64,000 nucleotides of DNA from an uncultured Clostridium sp. (GTDB lineage Bacteria; Bacillota; Clostridia; Lachnospirales; Lachnospiraceae). Positions 26,373-35,381 of the stretch are shown piece by piece. Made by a program: the position numbers and the translations under genes. Below the pieces are notes generated by a model. That model saw only the letters and a list, made by a program, of their open reading frames with translations. It did no database searches and had not been told where the DNA came from. Location: assembly GCA_947253885.1 (NCBI GenBank), contig CAMYAO010000005.1, forward strand, positions 62,001 to 126,000. The letters are read 5' to 3'. Numbering within the stretch: the stretch's first letter is position 1; every line of letters begins with the position of its first letter.

Positions 26373-26854
26373 GCTGCCTTTCTCCTTATTTTGATTGTCT
26401 TGCTCCAGATACCGTATCCTATTATTATTCCGAACAAATTTAACAGAATATCATCTACATCAAACGCTCCCAGTTGTGTCACCAGCTGAACGGTTTCTAT
26501 CAACAGCAAAATAGCGATTCCGAACAGGACTGTTCGAATCAAACTTCTGAAACAGGTCAGAAAGTACGGAAGTGAAAGCCCAAATGGAATAAACATTATA
26601 ATATTGCCGATAATATTTTCAAATGCAGATAATCCGGTTACCCGATGTCTGATATATCCCTTTACAAACAGGCGAATCGTATGGAGCGGAACGATATTTA
26701 AATTTCCGCTACAGGCATACTCTTTCAGTGTTTCTCTTGTTTGCAAAGCTGAAAAATTCATCACATCTACTCTGGAATAAAACAACAGATATATCAAAAT
26801 TGCAATATATATGATAAACAGTCCCAAAATAAACCGCTTCCCAATCTGTTTCAT
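26369..26854 (-). CDS. VanZ-family membrane protein
   Basis: A 161-residue integral membrane protein with about four spans and the VanZ pattern: an external NIVPLHTIRLF loop, ENIIGNIIMFIPFGLSLP and the C-terminal signature LLLIETVQLVTQLGAFDVDDILLNLFGIIIGY. VanZ-like proteins are linked to glycopeptide tolerance and to cell-surface modification, but most have no known function. It is the first gene of a three-gene operon. Confidence 0.9.
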   Translation of the reverse strand: MKQIGKRFILGLFIIYIAILIYLLFYSRVDVMNFSALQTRETLKEYACSGNLNIVPLHTIRLFVKGYIRHRVTGLSAFENIIGNIIMFIPFGLSLPYFLTCFRSLIRTVLFGIAILLLIETVQLVTQLGAFDVDDILLNLFGIIIGYGIWSKTIKIRRKAA

Positions 26855-26980
26855 GTAATCTCCTATCCATAATTTCTATAAATAAAAATATGTATATCAT
26901 CATATCATATTTTTCCCTCTGATTTCAGATTATCACAAAATTTTAATAATAAATATTATGGAAGGATGCTCTCCCATAAC

Positions 26981-27028
26981 AACAAGAATCCGAAAGCTTT
27001 TTTCGTTCAAAACTTTCGGATTCTTGTT
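26981..27028. terminator. Bidirectional terminator
   Basis: AACAAGAATCCGAAAG and CTTTCGGATTCTTGTT form a 16-bp stem at the end of the small nitroreductase gene (minus strand). Confidence 0.8.
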
Positions 27029-27555
27029 TACTCTATATAAAATATTCGGTTTTCCTTACGCTCTGCTGCTACCTGATGTCCACCCTCTCCGTAACCTAAA
27101 ATACAAAAACCGATTCCTTCCCATTTTCCTTCTATATTCAGGTCTTTCAGAATCTGTTTTCCTATTTTATGTTCAAATGTTTCTTTTGCACGATGAATCC
27201 AACAGCCTGAGATCCCAAGTGCCTCTGCGGCATTCAGCAGATTCCCGATTACCAGTGCCCCGTCATAGACACAGGTAGGTGACTCTTTATCCGAGATTAC
27301 GGCAAGAACAGTCTGCGCTCCGTAAAAAGGATCAAATCTGGCATCCCAACCGCCGATCTCACGATTTAATTCTGACAGCTGATCTCTCAACTTTGTATTT
27401 GTAATTGCAAGAATTTTGACTGACTGTCTCCCCATTCCGCTCGGAGCATACAACCCCGCCTCAATAATTCGATCCAGATCTTCCCTTGCAACAGGGCGAT
27501 CGGAATACTTTCTTACACTTCTTCTTTGCTTTAAAACATCTAATGCGTTACTCAT
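27028..27555 (-). CDS. Small nitroreductase-family protein
   Basis: A 175-residue FMN-binding protein with the family's N-terminal KQRRSVRKYSDRPVAREDL, APSGMGRQSVKILAI and a C-terminal region GISGCWIHRAKETF plus GFCILGYGEGGHQVAA. It belongs to the compact nitroreductase group (about 170-180 residues). Both this and the larger homologue at 22944 are NAD(P)H-dependent flavoproteins by family; their natural substrates are unknown. It stands alone and ends at a terminator. Confidence 0.9.
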   Translation of the reverse strand: MSNALDVLKQRRSVRKYSDRPVAREDLDRIIEAGLYAPSGMGRQSVKILAITNTKLRDQLSELNREIGGWDARFDPFYGAQTVLAVISDKESPTCVYDGALVIGNLLNAAEALGISGCWIHRAKETFEHKIGKQILKDLNIEGKWEGIGFCILGYGEGGHQVAAERKENRIFYIE

Positions 27556-27600
27556 ATACTCCTCCCATCCTTCTATTTGTTCTATTTCTCCTTTATTTTA

Positions 27601-28338
27601 TCATACTTTTTCCTGCATGGAAAAAGCTTCCTTCCCCTCATTTATCAATTTGGTAGAAGCTGCACTGTAAAACTCCGGATAGGTCTCCTGTAAATAATGA
27701 ATGTTTCCAATCCAGCTCTCCAGCATCAAACGCAATGTATTCTCAAAATCATGATTAATATGAAGGATGTCCTCCTTTGTTAACTGACTCCATGCTCCAC
27801 GCAGCCGATACTCGTCCAGCAAATGAAAAATAGACCACAGCATTTCAGTAAAACATTGATGCTCCAACAGAAACGGATTGGATGCAATTACCAGTAAAGT
27901 AGTCCTATTTTGTATCAAAATATTATGAATTGCAGTATAACCGGCCTCATCCATCTCCACTGCCAGAGATGCTTTCTTTAAGATATCCCGTTCCGTTCCT
28001 TCATTTTCTCTTCCGCCAAACAAAAAAATCTCTTTGATACACTGCTCACACTCTGTCCGGGGCATCAGTTCCAGCAGAAATACCGACCCAAACTGCGTAA
28101 AAAAACTACTGGTCAGCATTCTTGTTTTTTCTAATCGTTGCTTTCGTTCCTGTGCATTTACCAGTTCTCCGACTACAATCGTTGCAATCGCAATCGTGAT
28201 CGGCATAAATGCAAAGTCCTGCAATATATAAAATGTGGTATCTCTGACATCATGAAACAACAGAATCTGTATGAGATAAATACATACCGATATTCCGATC
28301 AATATTACGGAACTGATCAACATCTTTTTCTTATCCAT
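27601..28338 (-). CDS. Membrane-anchored protein of unknown function
   Basis: A 245-residue protein with two N-terminal membrane segments (MLISSVILIGISVCIYLIQIL and a second near FAFMPITIAIATIVVG) and a soluble, mostly helical cytoplasmic part without motifs I recognise. The C-terminus (LESWIGNIHYLQETYPEFYSAAS) is well formed. It is preceded by a hairpin and followed by the nitroreductase gene 45 nt later, but the two need not be an operon. Confidence 0.7.
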   Translation of the reverse strand: MDKKKMLISSVILIGISVCIYLIQILLFHDVRDTTFYILQDFAFMPITIAIATIVVGELVNAQERKQRLEKTRMLTSSFFTQFGSVFLLELMPRTECEQCIKEIFLFGGRENEGTERDILKKASLAVEMDEAGYTAIHNILIQNRTTLLVIASNPFLLEHQCFTEMLWSIFHLLDEYRLRGAWSQLTKEDILHINHDFENTLRLMLESWIGNIHYLQETYPEFYSAASTKLINEGKEAFSMQEKV

Positions 28339-28383
28339 AGTCTGCTCCCTCCTCTTTTCCGTTTTCTATCACACCACAATGAT

Positions 28384-28412
28384 ACAGCCGAGTCTTTAAA
28401 AACCCGGCTGTG
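28384..28412. other. Hairpin between the lipoprotein gene and the membrane-protein gene
   Basis: ACAGCCGAGT and ACCCGGCTGT flank a TTTAAAA loop. There is no T-run after it on either strand, so it is not a convincing terminator. Confidence 0.5.
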
Positions 28413-28423
28413 ATCTATATCTT

Positions 28424-30427
28424 TTATTTTATGCTGTCTGTTTCTATCAGAAAAGTAACACTTCCGTCTGTTCCCTTTTCCAAACCGGAAAACGTATTGT
28501 AATTCTTTGCATTCCGCCTCATATCCTTAAATGATCGAATACTGCTCTCCACCTCACTCAGAGGCTTCTTTCGAAGCTTTTCCATTCCTTTTCGATCAAA
28601 TGTCCTAAGTCCTCCCGAAAAAGAGGATTGTCCGGATAAAAGCTTTGAATAACCGTTTATCAGAACACTTCCGGAAGAAACCAGCTTCCATGCTCCCTGA
28701 TCAACGGTGCGACTTCCTCTGTACAACTGATGCAATCCGTCAGAAAAATCTGCACTTCCCTGTGCGATCTTCTTGCCTCCCGAACACAGCTGCCCAAGAG
28801 TTTGTTCCAATTTCTGTAAGGACTGCTTCAAATTCTGCTCTCCGGATTTGTTTCCGGTTAAGGATTTTAAAATGATAAACTGCTTTTTGATATCTGACAA
28901 TAACTGCTCTATTTCCGATAACTGTAATCCTGATGGACGTTTCGGAGCTTCCGGCAATTCCTTTAATATTTTTTTTGCTTTCTCTAAAGACTTCTTCGAT
29001 GACTGATCTACCGAAGACAGGTCAATCGACGCATCAATTGAATTCAATATCTTTGATTTCTGACTTTCCGTCAGGGTGGTTCCCACCAGTGCATCTGATA
29101 CTGCCGACTTTGCCTGCTCTTTTGCTTTCTTCTCATAAGAACGAGATACAGCAGTCCAGTCGACGGCTTCCAGATACTTGCTCGCCTCGGACAGCTGTCG
29201 ATTCAGCGTATAACGGTACATCTCCGCTTTTTTTACATAATCCTGTACTTCCTGCAGCTGCTGCAAAACCTTCTTTTTTTCTTTAGAGAGTGCATACGCA
29301 TCTTTTTGCAACTGCTTAAGTGCCCGAACTGCTCTTTTTTGATGATCCTGAGACAAGTAGGGGCTGACAGATTGATAAACAGACTGAATTCCTTTTGAAA
29401 ATGTCAGTGTTGCCCGCTCCATCTTTTTCGCATTCTGACAACCACTCTCAAGTCCTTCTGAAACAAGCTTTGTTCCCTTCGCAAATGTTTTCACTCCCTT
29501 TTGATAGCGCTCCAAATACCCTCTGTACTGCATAGACCCTCTGTAGATCTGTTCTGAACTCTCCACCAGCTTTTTAGAACCTGAAGCCATAGTTCGAATT
29601 CCCTTTATCAAATCTTCGCCGTTATTCAACTGCTTTTCTTTGAGTTCTGTTATCGGCTGTGCCGTAAATATAGTCTCTGTATAATCCAGACGAAAATCGG
29701 TTACATCCGCTGTTATTTCAACCTCATCGGTCAACTCCAGCTTTTTATCAATGTTTTTCAATTGGAGTTGCGATTCCCAACCCGGAAATCCGGTTCCCAG
29801 AACCAGATAATTTTGATCCACCTCCGCAACACGACCGTGCTTTACCTTTACATTGGAAAAATGCTCCTTTGACATCAAGACCGTAGAGATAGCCATAAAC
29901 GGTACGGATCCCGTATTTTTATAATGAATTTTTATTGTAACCTTTCCATTTTGTCCGACCAACTTCTTCGGTGTAATCTCTTTCCCATTTAAAAGGTAGT
30001 AAATTTCTACTCCTACCGGAGGTTTCTGCTGACTCTTTCCCTCATAGGAAATTGATTTCCCTAGATTCTGCCAATACAGCCTTCCATTGCTTTCTTTTTG
30101 AAACAGTTCATTTCCCTGTGTATTTTTAATCTGACTCAAATCCGTCTTGTCCGAAATCCACTTTTGCTTTCCTTTATTTTGAAGTACCACTTTATCGGTA
30201 ACTGTACGTATTACTCCGTTCGCATCTGCTTTAGCCTGTACGGTTTCCTGCTTTTTACTTCCCGGTTCCGCCTTTGAGGTACCAACGGAAACGGCAGAGA
30301 GTATCTGACGCTCCGGTTTCGAGCTGACTGCAGATCCTGCAGAGTCGGAACGGCAAGCCATCAATGACGTACAGCAAAGCAATCCGGAAGCTAATACAGC
30401 TGTTATTTGAAACGGATGTTTTTTCAT
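28424..30427 (-). CDS. Coiled-coil X-X-G heptad lipoprotein of an ABC system
   Basis: A 667-residue lipoprotein with a signal peptide ending SLMAC (Cys at about residue 25). The N-terminal third looks like extracellular beta domains; from about residue 270 there are long coiled-coil stretches with X-X-G-type heptads (YQKGVKTFAKGTKLVSEGL; SADFSDGLHQLYRGSRTVDQG), as in YhgE/Pip-like and the ABC insert at 228-3176. It follows the FtsX-like permease gene by 14 nt. Such proteins may bridge the cell wall or bind the permease; this is inference. The end reads GSVTFLIETDSIK. Confidence 0.75.
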   Translation of the reverse strand: MKKHPFQITAVLASGLLCCTSLMACRSDSAGSAVSSKPERQILSAVSVGTSKAEPGSKKQETVQAKADANGVIRTVTDKVVLQNKGKQKWISDKTDLSQIKNTQGNELFQKESNGRLYWQNLGKSISYEGKSQQKPPVGVEIYYLLNGKEITPKKLVGQNGKVTIKIHYKNTGSVPFMAISTVLMSKEHFSNVKVKHGRVAEVDQNYLVLGTGFPGWESQLQLKNIDKKLELTDEVEITADVTDFRLDYTETIFTAQPITELKEKQLNNGEDLIKGIRTMASGSKKLVESSEQIYRGSMQYRGYLERYQKGVKTFAKGTKLVSEGLESGCQNAKKMERATLTFSKGIQSVYQSVSPYLSQDHQKRAVRALKQLQKDAYALSKEKKKVLQQLQEVQDYVKKAEMYRYTLNRQLSEASKYLEAVDWTAVSRSYEKKAKEQAKSAVSDALVGTTLTESQKSKILNSIDASIDLSSVDQSSKKSLEKAKKILKELPEAPKRPSGLQLSEIEQLLSDIKKQFIILKSLTGNKSGEQNLKQSLQKLEQTLGQLCSGGKKIAQGSADFSDGLHQLYRGSRTVDQGAWKLVSSGSVLINGYSKLLSGQSSFSGGLRTFDRKGMEKLRKKPLSEVESSIRSFKDMRRNAKNYNTFSGLEKGTDGSVTFLIETDSIK

Positions 30428-30441
30428 TTCTCCCTCCTCTT

Positions 30442-32775
30442 CTAATCTATATGCTTCAATGCATCTGACATCGGTACCTTGCGAATGCGCAGCATCTCAA
30501 ATACAACAACTCCCGTATATGCAACAATTCCGAGCAAAAAGCATTTATAATACACAATGGTATGGATATGAAACGGAATCCACCCCGTCATCTCTCTTCG
30601 CATCATTGCCATGAACAACTGCTTTAACAGCACCATATCAATCGGCACCGCCAAAAGCAGGCAGATTACCGCTACGACAGAAGTTGGAAGCAGATATAGC
30701 TTCCCAATCTCATTATTATGATATCCCAGTACTTTTGTCATGGAAATCGATGTTGCATTCTTATCAATAATGATTTTGCATAATAAATACATTACAACTG
30801 CAAACATCACAATCGCTACAATACAAACCATGTCTGCAATAGAACCCATCGATTTATCCAGCTGATCGGACATCTTTAACAAACTTTCTTCCTCAATTAC
30901 CGAGCCGATTGCCTCCTGATCGATATCGGTAATTTTTGAATCCGAGAAATATCCGGCAAAATATCCCTCTCCCAGATCAAAGGTTTTATTTAGGGTCTTT
31001 TTCTCCATAAAAACTGCCAGCGAACCGCTGTACGGATAGATTCCCGCCACTTCGAACTGATAGGACTTATCCTCATAAAGCTCTTTTAACCTGATTGTAT
31101 CCCCTGTCTTCAGCTTATATTTTTCTGCATAACCGGAGGTAATATACACCCCTTTCTTTGATGTATCAACAGAAATATATCGACTGTTCGGAGAAATCCC
31201 GTATAATGTAATCTCATCCTTTGCAATCTTCTCTTCCTCTGCTTTTAAGGTATAGGCGGAAAAAGCCTCCGCATCTTTATTCTCCGTATCCACTTGTTTT
31301 TGAAAACGATACATGGCAATAGACTGACTCCATTTGTCACCGGTCTTTGTGAGTGCCACCGGGATTTTTAGCATATACTGATAATTGCTGAGCCGATTTG
31401 TCTGAATATCCGTTCGATAGGACTGAAGCATATCCGGCAATCCTAATCCGAACAGCAGGATAAGATTGACAAATATAATTCCTAAAAACAATATAAAATA
31501 GTTGCTCAGATTCTGACCGATTACCCGCAAAGAGAAACGTGCTAAAAACGGAATCGATTTATGAAGCCCTACAACCTGCTTTTGCTTCTTTACCCTTAAT
31601 TCTCTTCTCAGAAATTGAAGCGGACTGATTCTCATCAGACGGATCAACAAAATAATATTAACAATAAACATCAGTGCCATCGGTATCAGGGTGGTTTCTA
31701 TCAATGCATCCATGGACCACAAAATCTCAAAGGTCGGCAAACTGTAGCTGTTGTAGTAAAGCCCTGCAAAAGTATTTGTAAAATATGTATACCCCAGTAT
31801 ATTTCCTGTGATTGCACTGACGAATGTAACTATCAAAGGCAATGCCAGATAATGCCGTATTAATTCTCCTTTTCGATAACCGGATGCGCGCAATGTTCCG
31901 ATCACCCCCGCCTCGGTTTGAATTGTATTCACGGTTATGATTCCATAGATAAACGCAATCAGAGCAATGGACAGATACAGCAAAATCCTCATCATTGCCA
32001 TATCTTTACTCAGGTCGTCTCCGGCAAAGCGAATAGCCTGATTCTGATACCTCGGAACATAAGAAGAAAGCGTCAGCTCCCGATTCAGCCTTTTCAGCAA
32101 GGCATCTGCCCTCTTTTTCTCCTGTGCTTCCGTTTTCGGTTCCGAATGGTATCTCCATGCATATTGAATTACTTTCTCTCTGTCTTTAAAAGAAGAAAAA
32201 TCCTGCTTTGTAACTACTGCCGTTCCAAAAGTCAAAGCATTCAGCATAGCGTCCTCATTTTTTTCAAACAAAGCGGTATAATCCGAAAGAGCTACCAGAC
32301 CGGTAATAGAAAAATTTCTAGTTCCGACCCTGAGACGGTCTCCGACTTGAATATGGTTATTCGATGCATAAAGCCGGTCAATTGCCATTTCCCCCTTTTT
32401 TTTAGGAAGACGTCCTTTCATAACAGACGGAAGATTCACCTGCTCTCTATTGGCAAACATACGGATGGAATCTCCGTCTGACGCTTTTTCTTCTGCATAA
32501 GACAGGTCATAGAGTGTAATTCCCTGCTTTTCAATCGACTGCTTTTGCTGTATGTTCAGTGCTCTGTTTACACTGAAATGTCCGTTTTCTATACGATTGG
32601 CATGAAAACTTTTATGGTAAGCCTCTAACATACTGTTGTCCGATACGATATAACCGGATACAAAAGAAATCATCAGTCCCAGCAGCAAAAAGATTACCAG
32701 ATATTTTCCGAAATCCCTCTTTAATTCTCTTTTTATTCGCTTTCTTAGCGGATTCTTCAAGCCATCACCTACCAA
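30442..32775 (-). CDS. FtsX-like (MacB-type) ABC permease
   Basis: A 777-residue protein with two FtsX-like permease domains. The N-terminus has an extended extracytoplasmic region between TM1 and TM2, then the first FtsX block (LRASGYRKGELIRHYLALP) and, near the C-terminus, the second (TKVLGYHNNEIGKLYLLP). It pairs with the ATPase gene upstream, which overlaps it by 7 nt, and with the lipoprotein downstream, a layout of mechanotransmission-type ABC systems. TTG at 32775 is listed; TTG at 32760, after AGGTGATGG, is equally possible. Confidence 0.88.
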   Translation of the reverse strand: MVGDGLKNPLRKRIKRELKRDFGKYLVIFLLLGLMISFVSGYIVSDNSMLEAYHKSFHANRIENGHFSVNRALNIQQKQSIEKQGITLYDLSYAEEKASDGDSIRMFANREQVNLPSVMKGRLPKKKGEMAIDRLYASNNHIQVGDRLRVGTRNFSITGLVALSDYTALFEKNEDAMLNALTFGTAVVTKQDFSSFKDREKVIQYAWRYHSEPKTEAQEKKRADALLKRLNRELTLSSYVPRYQNQAIRFAGDDLSKDMAMMRILLYLSIALIAFIYGIITVNTIQTEAGVIGTLRASGYRKGELIRHYLALPLIVTFVSAITGNILGYTYFTNTFAGLYYNSYSLPTFEILWSMDALIETTLIPMALMFIVNIILLIRLMRISPLQFLRRELRVKKQKQVVGLHKSIPFLARFSLRVIGQNLSNYFILFLGIIFVNLILLFGLGLPDMLQSYRTDIQTNRLSNYQYMLKIPVALTKTGDKWSQSIAMYRFQKQVDTENKDAEAFSAYTLKAEEEKIAKDEITLYGISPNSRYISVDTSKKGVYITSGYAEKYKLKTGDTIRLKELYEDKSYQFEVAGIYPYSGSLAVFMEKKTLNKTFDLGEGYFAGYFSDSKITDIDQEAIGSVIEEESLLKMSDQLDKSMGSIADMVCIVAIVMFAVVMYLLCKIIIDKNATSISMTKVLGYHNNEIGKLYLLPTSVVAVICLLLAVPIDMVLLKQLFMAMMRREMTGWIPFHIHTIVYYKCFLLGIVAYTGVVVFEMLRIRKVPMSDALKHID

Positions 32776-33467
32776 TCTAATGCATGTGCATTCACTCTCT
32801 GTGCATTATGCTCTATATTGTGGATTTTTCCGTCTCGAAGATATAAAACCGTATCCGCCATTTTTCGAAGTCCGTTATTATGAGTCACCATTAAAATGGT
32901 ACAACCGTACTTTACATTGATTTCTTCCATCAATGCCAATATATCCTTCGATGTATTATAGTCCAATGCTCCGGTCGGTTCGTCACAAAGAAGCAGATCG
33001 GGATTTTTTATGATGGCTCTTCCGATTGCCGTCCGCTGCTGCTGTCCTCCCGATAACTGATTCGGAAGCTTTCCTTCATGCTTGGATAATCCCAATACTT
33101 CTATAATCTCATCAATATCTAACGGTTGTTTTGACAAATAGGCGCCAACCTCAATATTTTCTCGAACGGTCAGATTCGGAATCAGATTGTACTGCTGAAA
33201 AATATAGCCCAAATGTTTTCTGCGATAATCGGTTAACGTTCGTTCCTTCATATCAGACATTCTCTCTCCGCGAATCAGGATCTCTCCTGTATCCGCACAA
33301 TCTATCCCTCCTATGATATTTAATAAAGTGGACTTTCCGGAGCCGGAGGGTCCTAACATAATACAAAACTCTCCTTTCTCCAGTTTCATACTGATCTCTT
33401 TCAAAACCTGTACATAACTTTCGCCCTGTCCAAAGGACTTTGTAATATTGTTCAAAGACAAAAACAT
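32769..33467 (-). CDS. ABC ATP-binding protein, MacB/LolD type
   Basis: A 232-residue ATPase: Walker A GPSGSGKSTLL, the MacB/LolD-specific YRRKHLGYIFQQYNLIPNLTVRENI, signature LSGGQQQR, Walker B LLLCDEPTGALD and H-loop VTHN. It energises the FtsX-like permease immediately downstream. Upstream, a TATACT -10 box lies within a repeated ACTAAT...ACTAAT element (33481-33504), a possible regulator site. RBS is GGAGGAAG. Confidence 0.93.
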   Translation of the reverse strand: MFLSLNNITKSFGQGESYVQVLKEISMKLEKGEFCIMLGPSGSGKSTLLNIIGGIDCADTGEILIRGERMSDMKERTLTDYRRKHLGYIFQQYNLIPNLTVRENIEVGAYLSKQPLDIDEIIEVLGLSKHEGKLPNQLSGGQQQRTAIGRAIIKNPDLLLCDEPTGALDYNTSKDILALMEEINVKYGCTILMVTHNNGLRKMADTVLYLRDGKIHNIEHNAQRVNAHALDW

Positions 33468-33560
33468 CTTACTCTTCCTCCAAGATTAGTCACTTCTAAT
33501 ATTAGTATAGCATATGCCAATTAATTTGTATATTTTAAGGTCGGAAAATATAAGAACACA

Positions 33561-33635
33561 AAAAAGACCTCTATATATTGCATCGTCTCCCTCAAATTGT
33601 TTTTTGAGAGACCCTCAATATATAGAAGTCTTTCT
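33561..33635. terminator. Strong bidirectional-type terminator
   Basis: AAAGACCTCTATATATTG and CAATATATAGAAGTCTTT form an 18-bp stem with one G-U pair, with an inner CTCAAA/TTTGAG stem and a T-tail on the minus strand side (TTTTTTGTG). It ends the transcription unit of the NifX-like gene. Confidence 0.85.
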
Positions 33636-33639
33636 TAAT

Positions 33640-34026
33640 TTAATGACAGGAATGACCATCTCCGCTATGACAGCTGTGTCCTTCTCTATGTTCATGATGA
33701 CTGCAGTGAACATTCGGATCATAGCTCAACTGATCCTGTAAAAAACTTTGAACGGCATCATCTGCCGAACCTCTTACTCCTCCGTAGAGTTTAATTCCAG
33801 CGTTTGAAAGTGCATTTTGAGCACCTCCTCCGATTCCTCCGCAAATCATTACATCCACTTTATGATTTTGTAAAAACCCTGCCAATGCCCCATGACCGGA
33901 TCCGTTGGTTCCCACCACTTCTTCTTTTACCACTTTGCCGTCTTCCACATCGTAAAACTTAAATTGCTCCGTGTGTCCGAAATGCTGAAAAACTGTTCCG
34001 TTTTCATAAGTTACTGCAATTCTCAT
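33640..34026 (-). CDS. NifX/NifB-C-terminal-like (dinitrogenase FeMo-co) domain protein with His-rich tail
   Basis: A 128-residue protein of the dinitrogenase iron-molybdenum cofactor biosynthesis fold: RIAVTYENGTVFQHFGHTEQFKFYDVEDGK, then VDVMICGGIGGGAQNAL. Proteins of this fold bind metal clusters. The C-terminus carries a metal-binding tail HCSHHEHREGHSCHSGDGHSCH, with six or more His and Cys residues. It is downstream of DUF134 and an Opp/Nik-type importer, so a metal-handling role is inferred. The ATG at 34026 is chosen over a longer frame because the homology begins there and GGAGAAG precedes it. Confidence 0.85.
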   Translation of the reverse strand: MRIAVTYENGTVFQHFGHTEQFKFYDVEDGKVVKEEVVGTNGSGHGALAGFLQNHKVDVMICGGIGGGAQNALSNAGIKLYGGVRGSADDAVQSFLQDQLSYDPNVHCSHHEHREGHSCHSGDGHSCH

Positions 34027-34156
34027 ACAATCTTCTCCTTTTTTGAATCCAATCCGCCTGTTGCAAGGAAGTATCAAAAGTCTGCCAACAATCAGATGAG
34101 TGACAGCTGCACGGATGTCCGGAACACAAATGAACATTCCCTCCACCAATCTCCAG

Positions 34157-34408
34157 TCACTTACCGTTGACCACCATATCTGCCAGTTTATGTCTTGCCC
34201 TTTCATATATTTCTGTAACAGTCGTTCTGGAAATATCCATCTGTCCGGCACATTCTGCATGGGGCAGACGTTCATAATCCACTAATCGAATTACTTCATA
34301 TTCATCGACTGTTAAACGTACAACTCCTTCCATCGGATATCCCTCCGGATAGAAACAGCTATACTCCGGTTCCTGACATACGCGTCTTGCTCTTTTTGGT
34401 CTTGGCAT
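34157..34408 (-). CDS. DUF134 family putative DNA-binding protein
   Basis: An 83-residue protein beginning MPRPKRARRVCQEPEYSCFYP and containing the DUF134 pattern LTVDEYEVIRLVDYERLPHAECAGQMDISRTTVTEIYERARHKLADM, a sigma-like helix-turn-helix with a Cys-bearing N-terminus. This family often accompanies NifX/NifB-like domain proteins and is thought to regulate them. It lies between the permease gene and the NifX-like gene, on the same strand. Confidence 0.88.
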   Translation of the reverse strand: MPRPKRARRVCQEPEYSCFYPEGYPMEGVVRLTVDEYEVIRLVDYERLPHAECAGQMDISRTTVTEIYERARHKLADMVVNGK

Positions 34409-34478
34409 CCTTTCTCCTTTCCGACATATGTCGATTATGCCGTTTCTCTATCATTCTGTCAAATACGCCTCTGCTCTG

Positions 34479-35381
34479 CTAAAGGTTGCTTTCTTTTTGA
34501 TTCATTTGCTTTCTCATATAGTTTCCGATATTTGTGATACATAAGAGCGTTGCAATCAAAAAAATTCCCGGAATAACGATCACCCACCATGAATTGGTCA
34601 ACAATGCCTTTTCAGATAAGGAGAGCATACTGCCCCAGGATACCTCTTCAATCGGCAGTCCGATACCCAAAAAGCTGAGTGTAGATTCCGCAATAATGCT
34701 GCTTCGGAAATTCATTACCACCATAAACATGATGGTAGATAAAAAATTCGGCATCAGATGCTTTTGCAAAATATGGAAAAATCCGCCTCCCATACAGCGG
34801 GACATCTGTACAAACTCGCTCTGATAAATAATCTTTACTTCTGTTCGAACCATTTTTGCAATACTCATCCAACAGGTAATCCCAATGATTATCGCGATTG
34901 CAAAAATACTGTCTCTTCCGATCATCGCCTGTGTAAAAATAATCAGCAAAATAGAAGGAATACTCAACAAGATATCTGTAAACCGCATCATGATACTGTC
35001 GATTACCGACTTGGAACTCGCACTTAAGGTTCCGTATATAATTGCAATCCCTGTGGAAATAATGGTGGAAACAGCTCCAATCAAAATAGAATTTCTTCCA
35101 CCGTACCAGATCATGGAGAAAATATCACGTCCGAGACTGTCCGTTCCAAAAAAATGCTGCGCATCCGGCGCCTGATTGTAGGCGGACAGATCCATATACA
35201 GAGGATCATGATTCATAACCAGTTTACAACCGATGCAACCGAGTACAATCACCAGCAGAATGAAAAACGATAGAATCGGTTTTTCTTTGTACCATTTCAT
35301 CTTTTGACAAGATACTTCCTGCTGTTTCTGATAGTGTGCCCCTACAATCTGAAACAGATCTGTTTCCGTCTTATGATTCAT
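34479..35381 (-). CDS. Opp/Dpp/Nik-type ABC permease (C subunit)
   Basis: A 300-residue permease with a long cytoplasmic N-terminus and about six membrane spans. It shows the DppC hallmarks HFFGTDSLGRDIFSMIWYGGRNSILIG near residue 77 and the EAA-loop region FFHILQKHLMPNF. The ATG overlaps the end of the B-subunit gene by 11 nt. It is the fourth gene of the importer operon headed by the binding protein at 38156-39724. Confidence 0.92.
   Translation of the reverse strand: MNHKTETDLFQIVGAHYQKQQEVSCQKMKWYKEKPILSFFILLVIVLGCIGCKLVMNHDPLYMDLSAYNQAPDAQHFFGTDSLGRDIFSMIWYGGRNSILIGAVSTIISTGIAIIYGTLSASSKSVIDSIMMRFTDILLSIPSILLIIFTQAMIGRDSIFAIAIIIGITCWMSIAKMVRTEVKIIYQSEFVQMSRCMGGGFFHILQKHLMPNFLSTIMFMVVMNFRSSIIAESTLSFLGIGLPIEEVSWGSMLSLSEKALLTNSWWVIVIPGIFLIATLLCITNIGNYMRKQMNQKESNL

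Noticed and set aside
33640..34275. Longer reading frame for the NifX-like protein
   Set aside because: Residues before MRIAVT have no homology and overlap the DUF134 gene; the downstream ATG with GGAGAAG is the real start.
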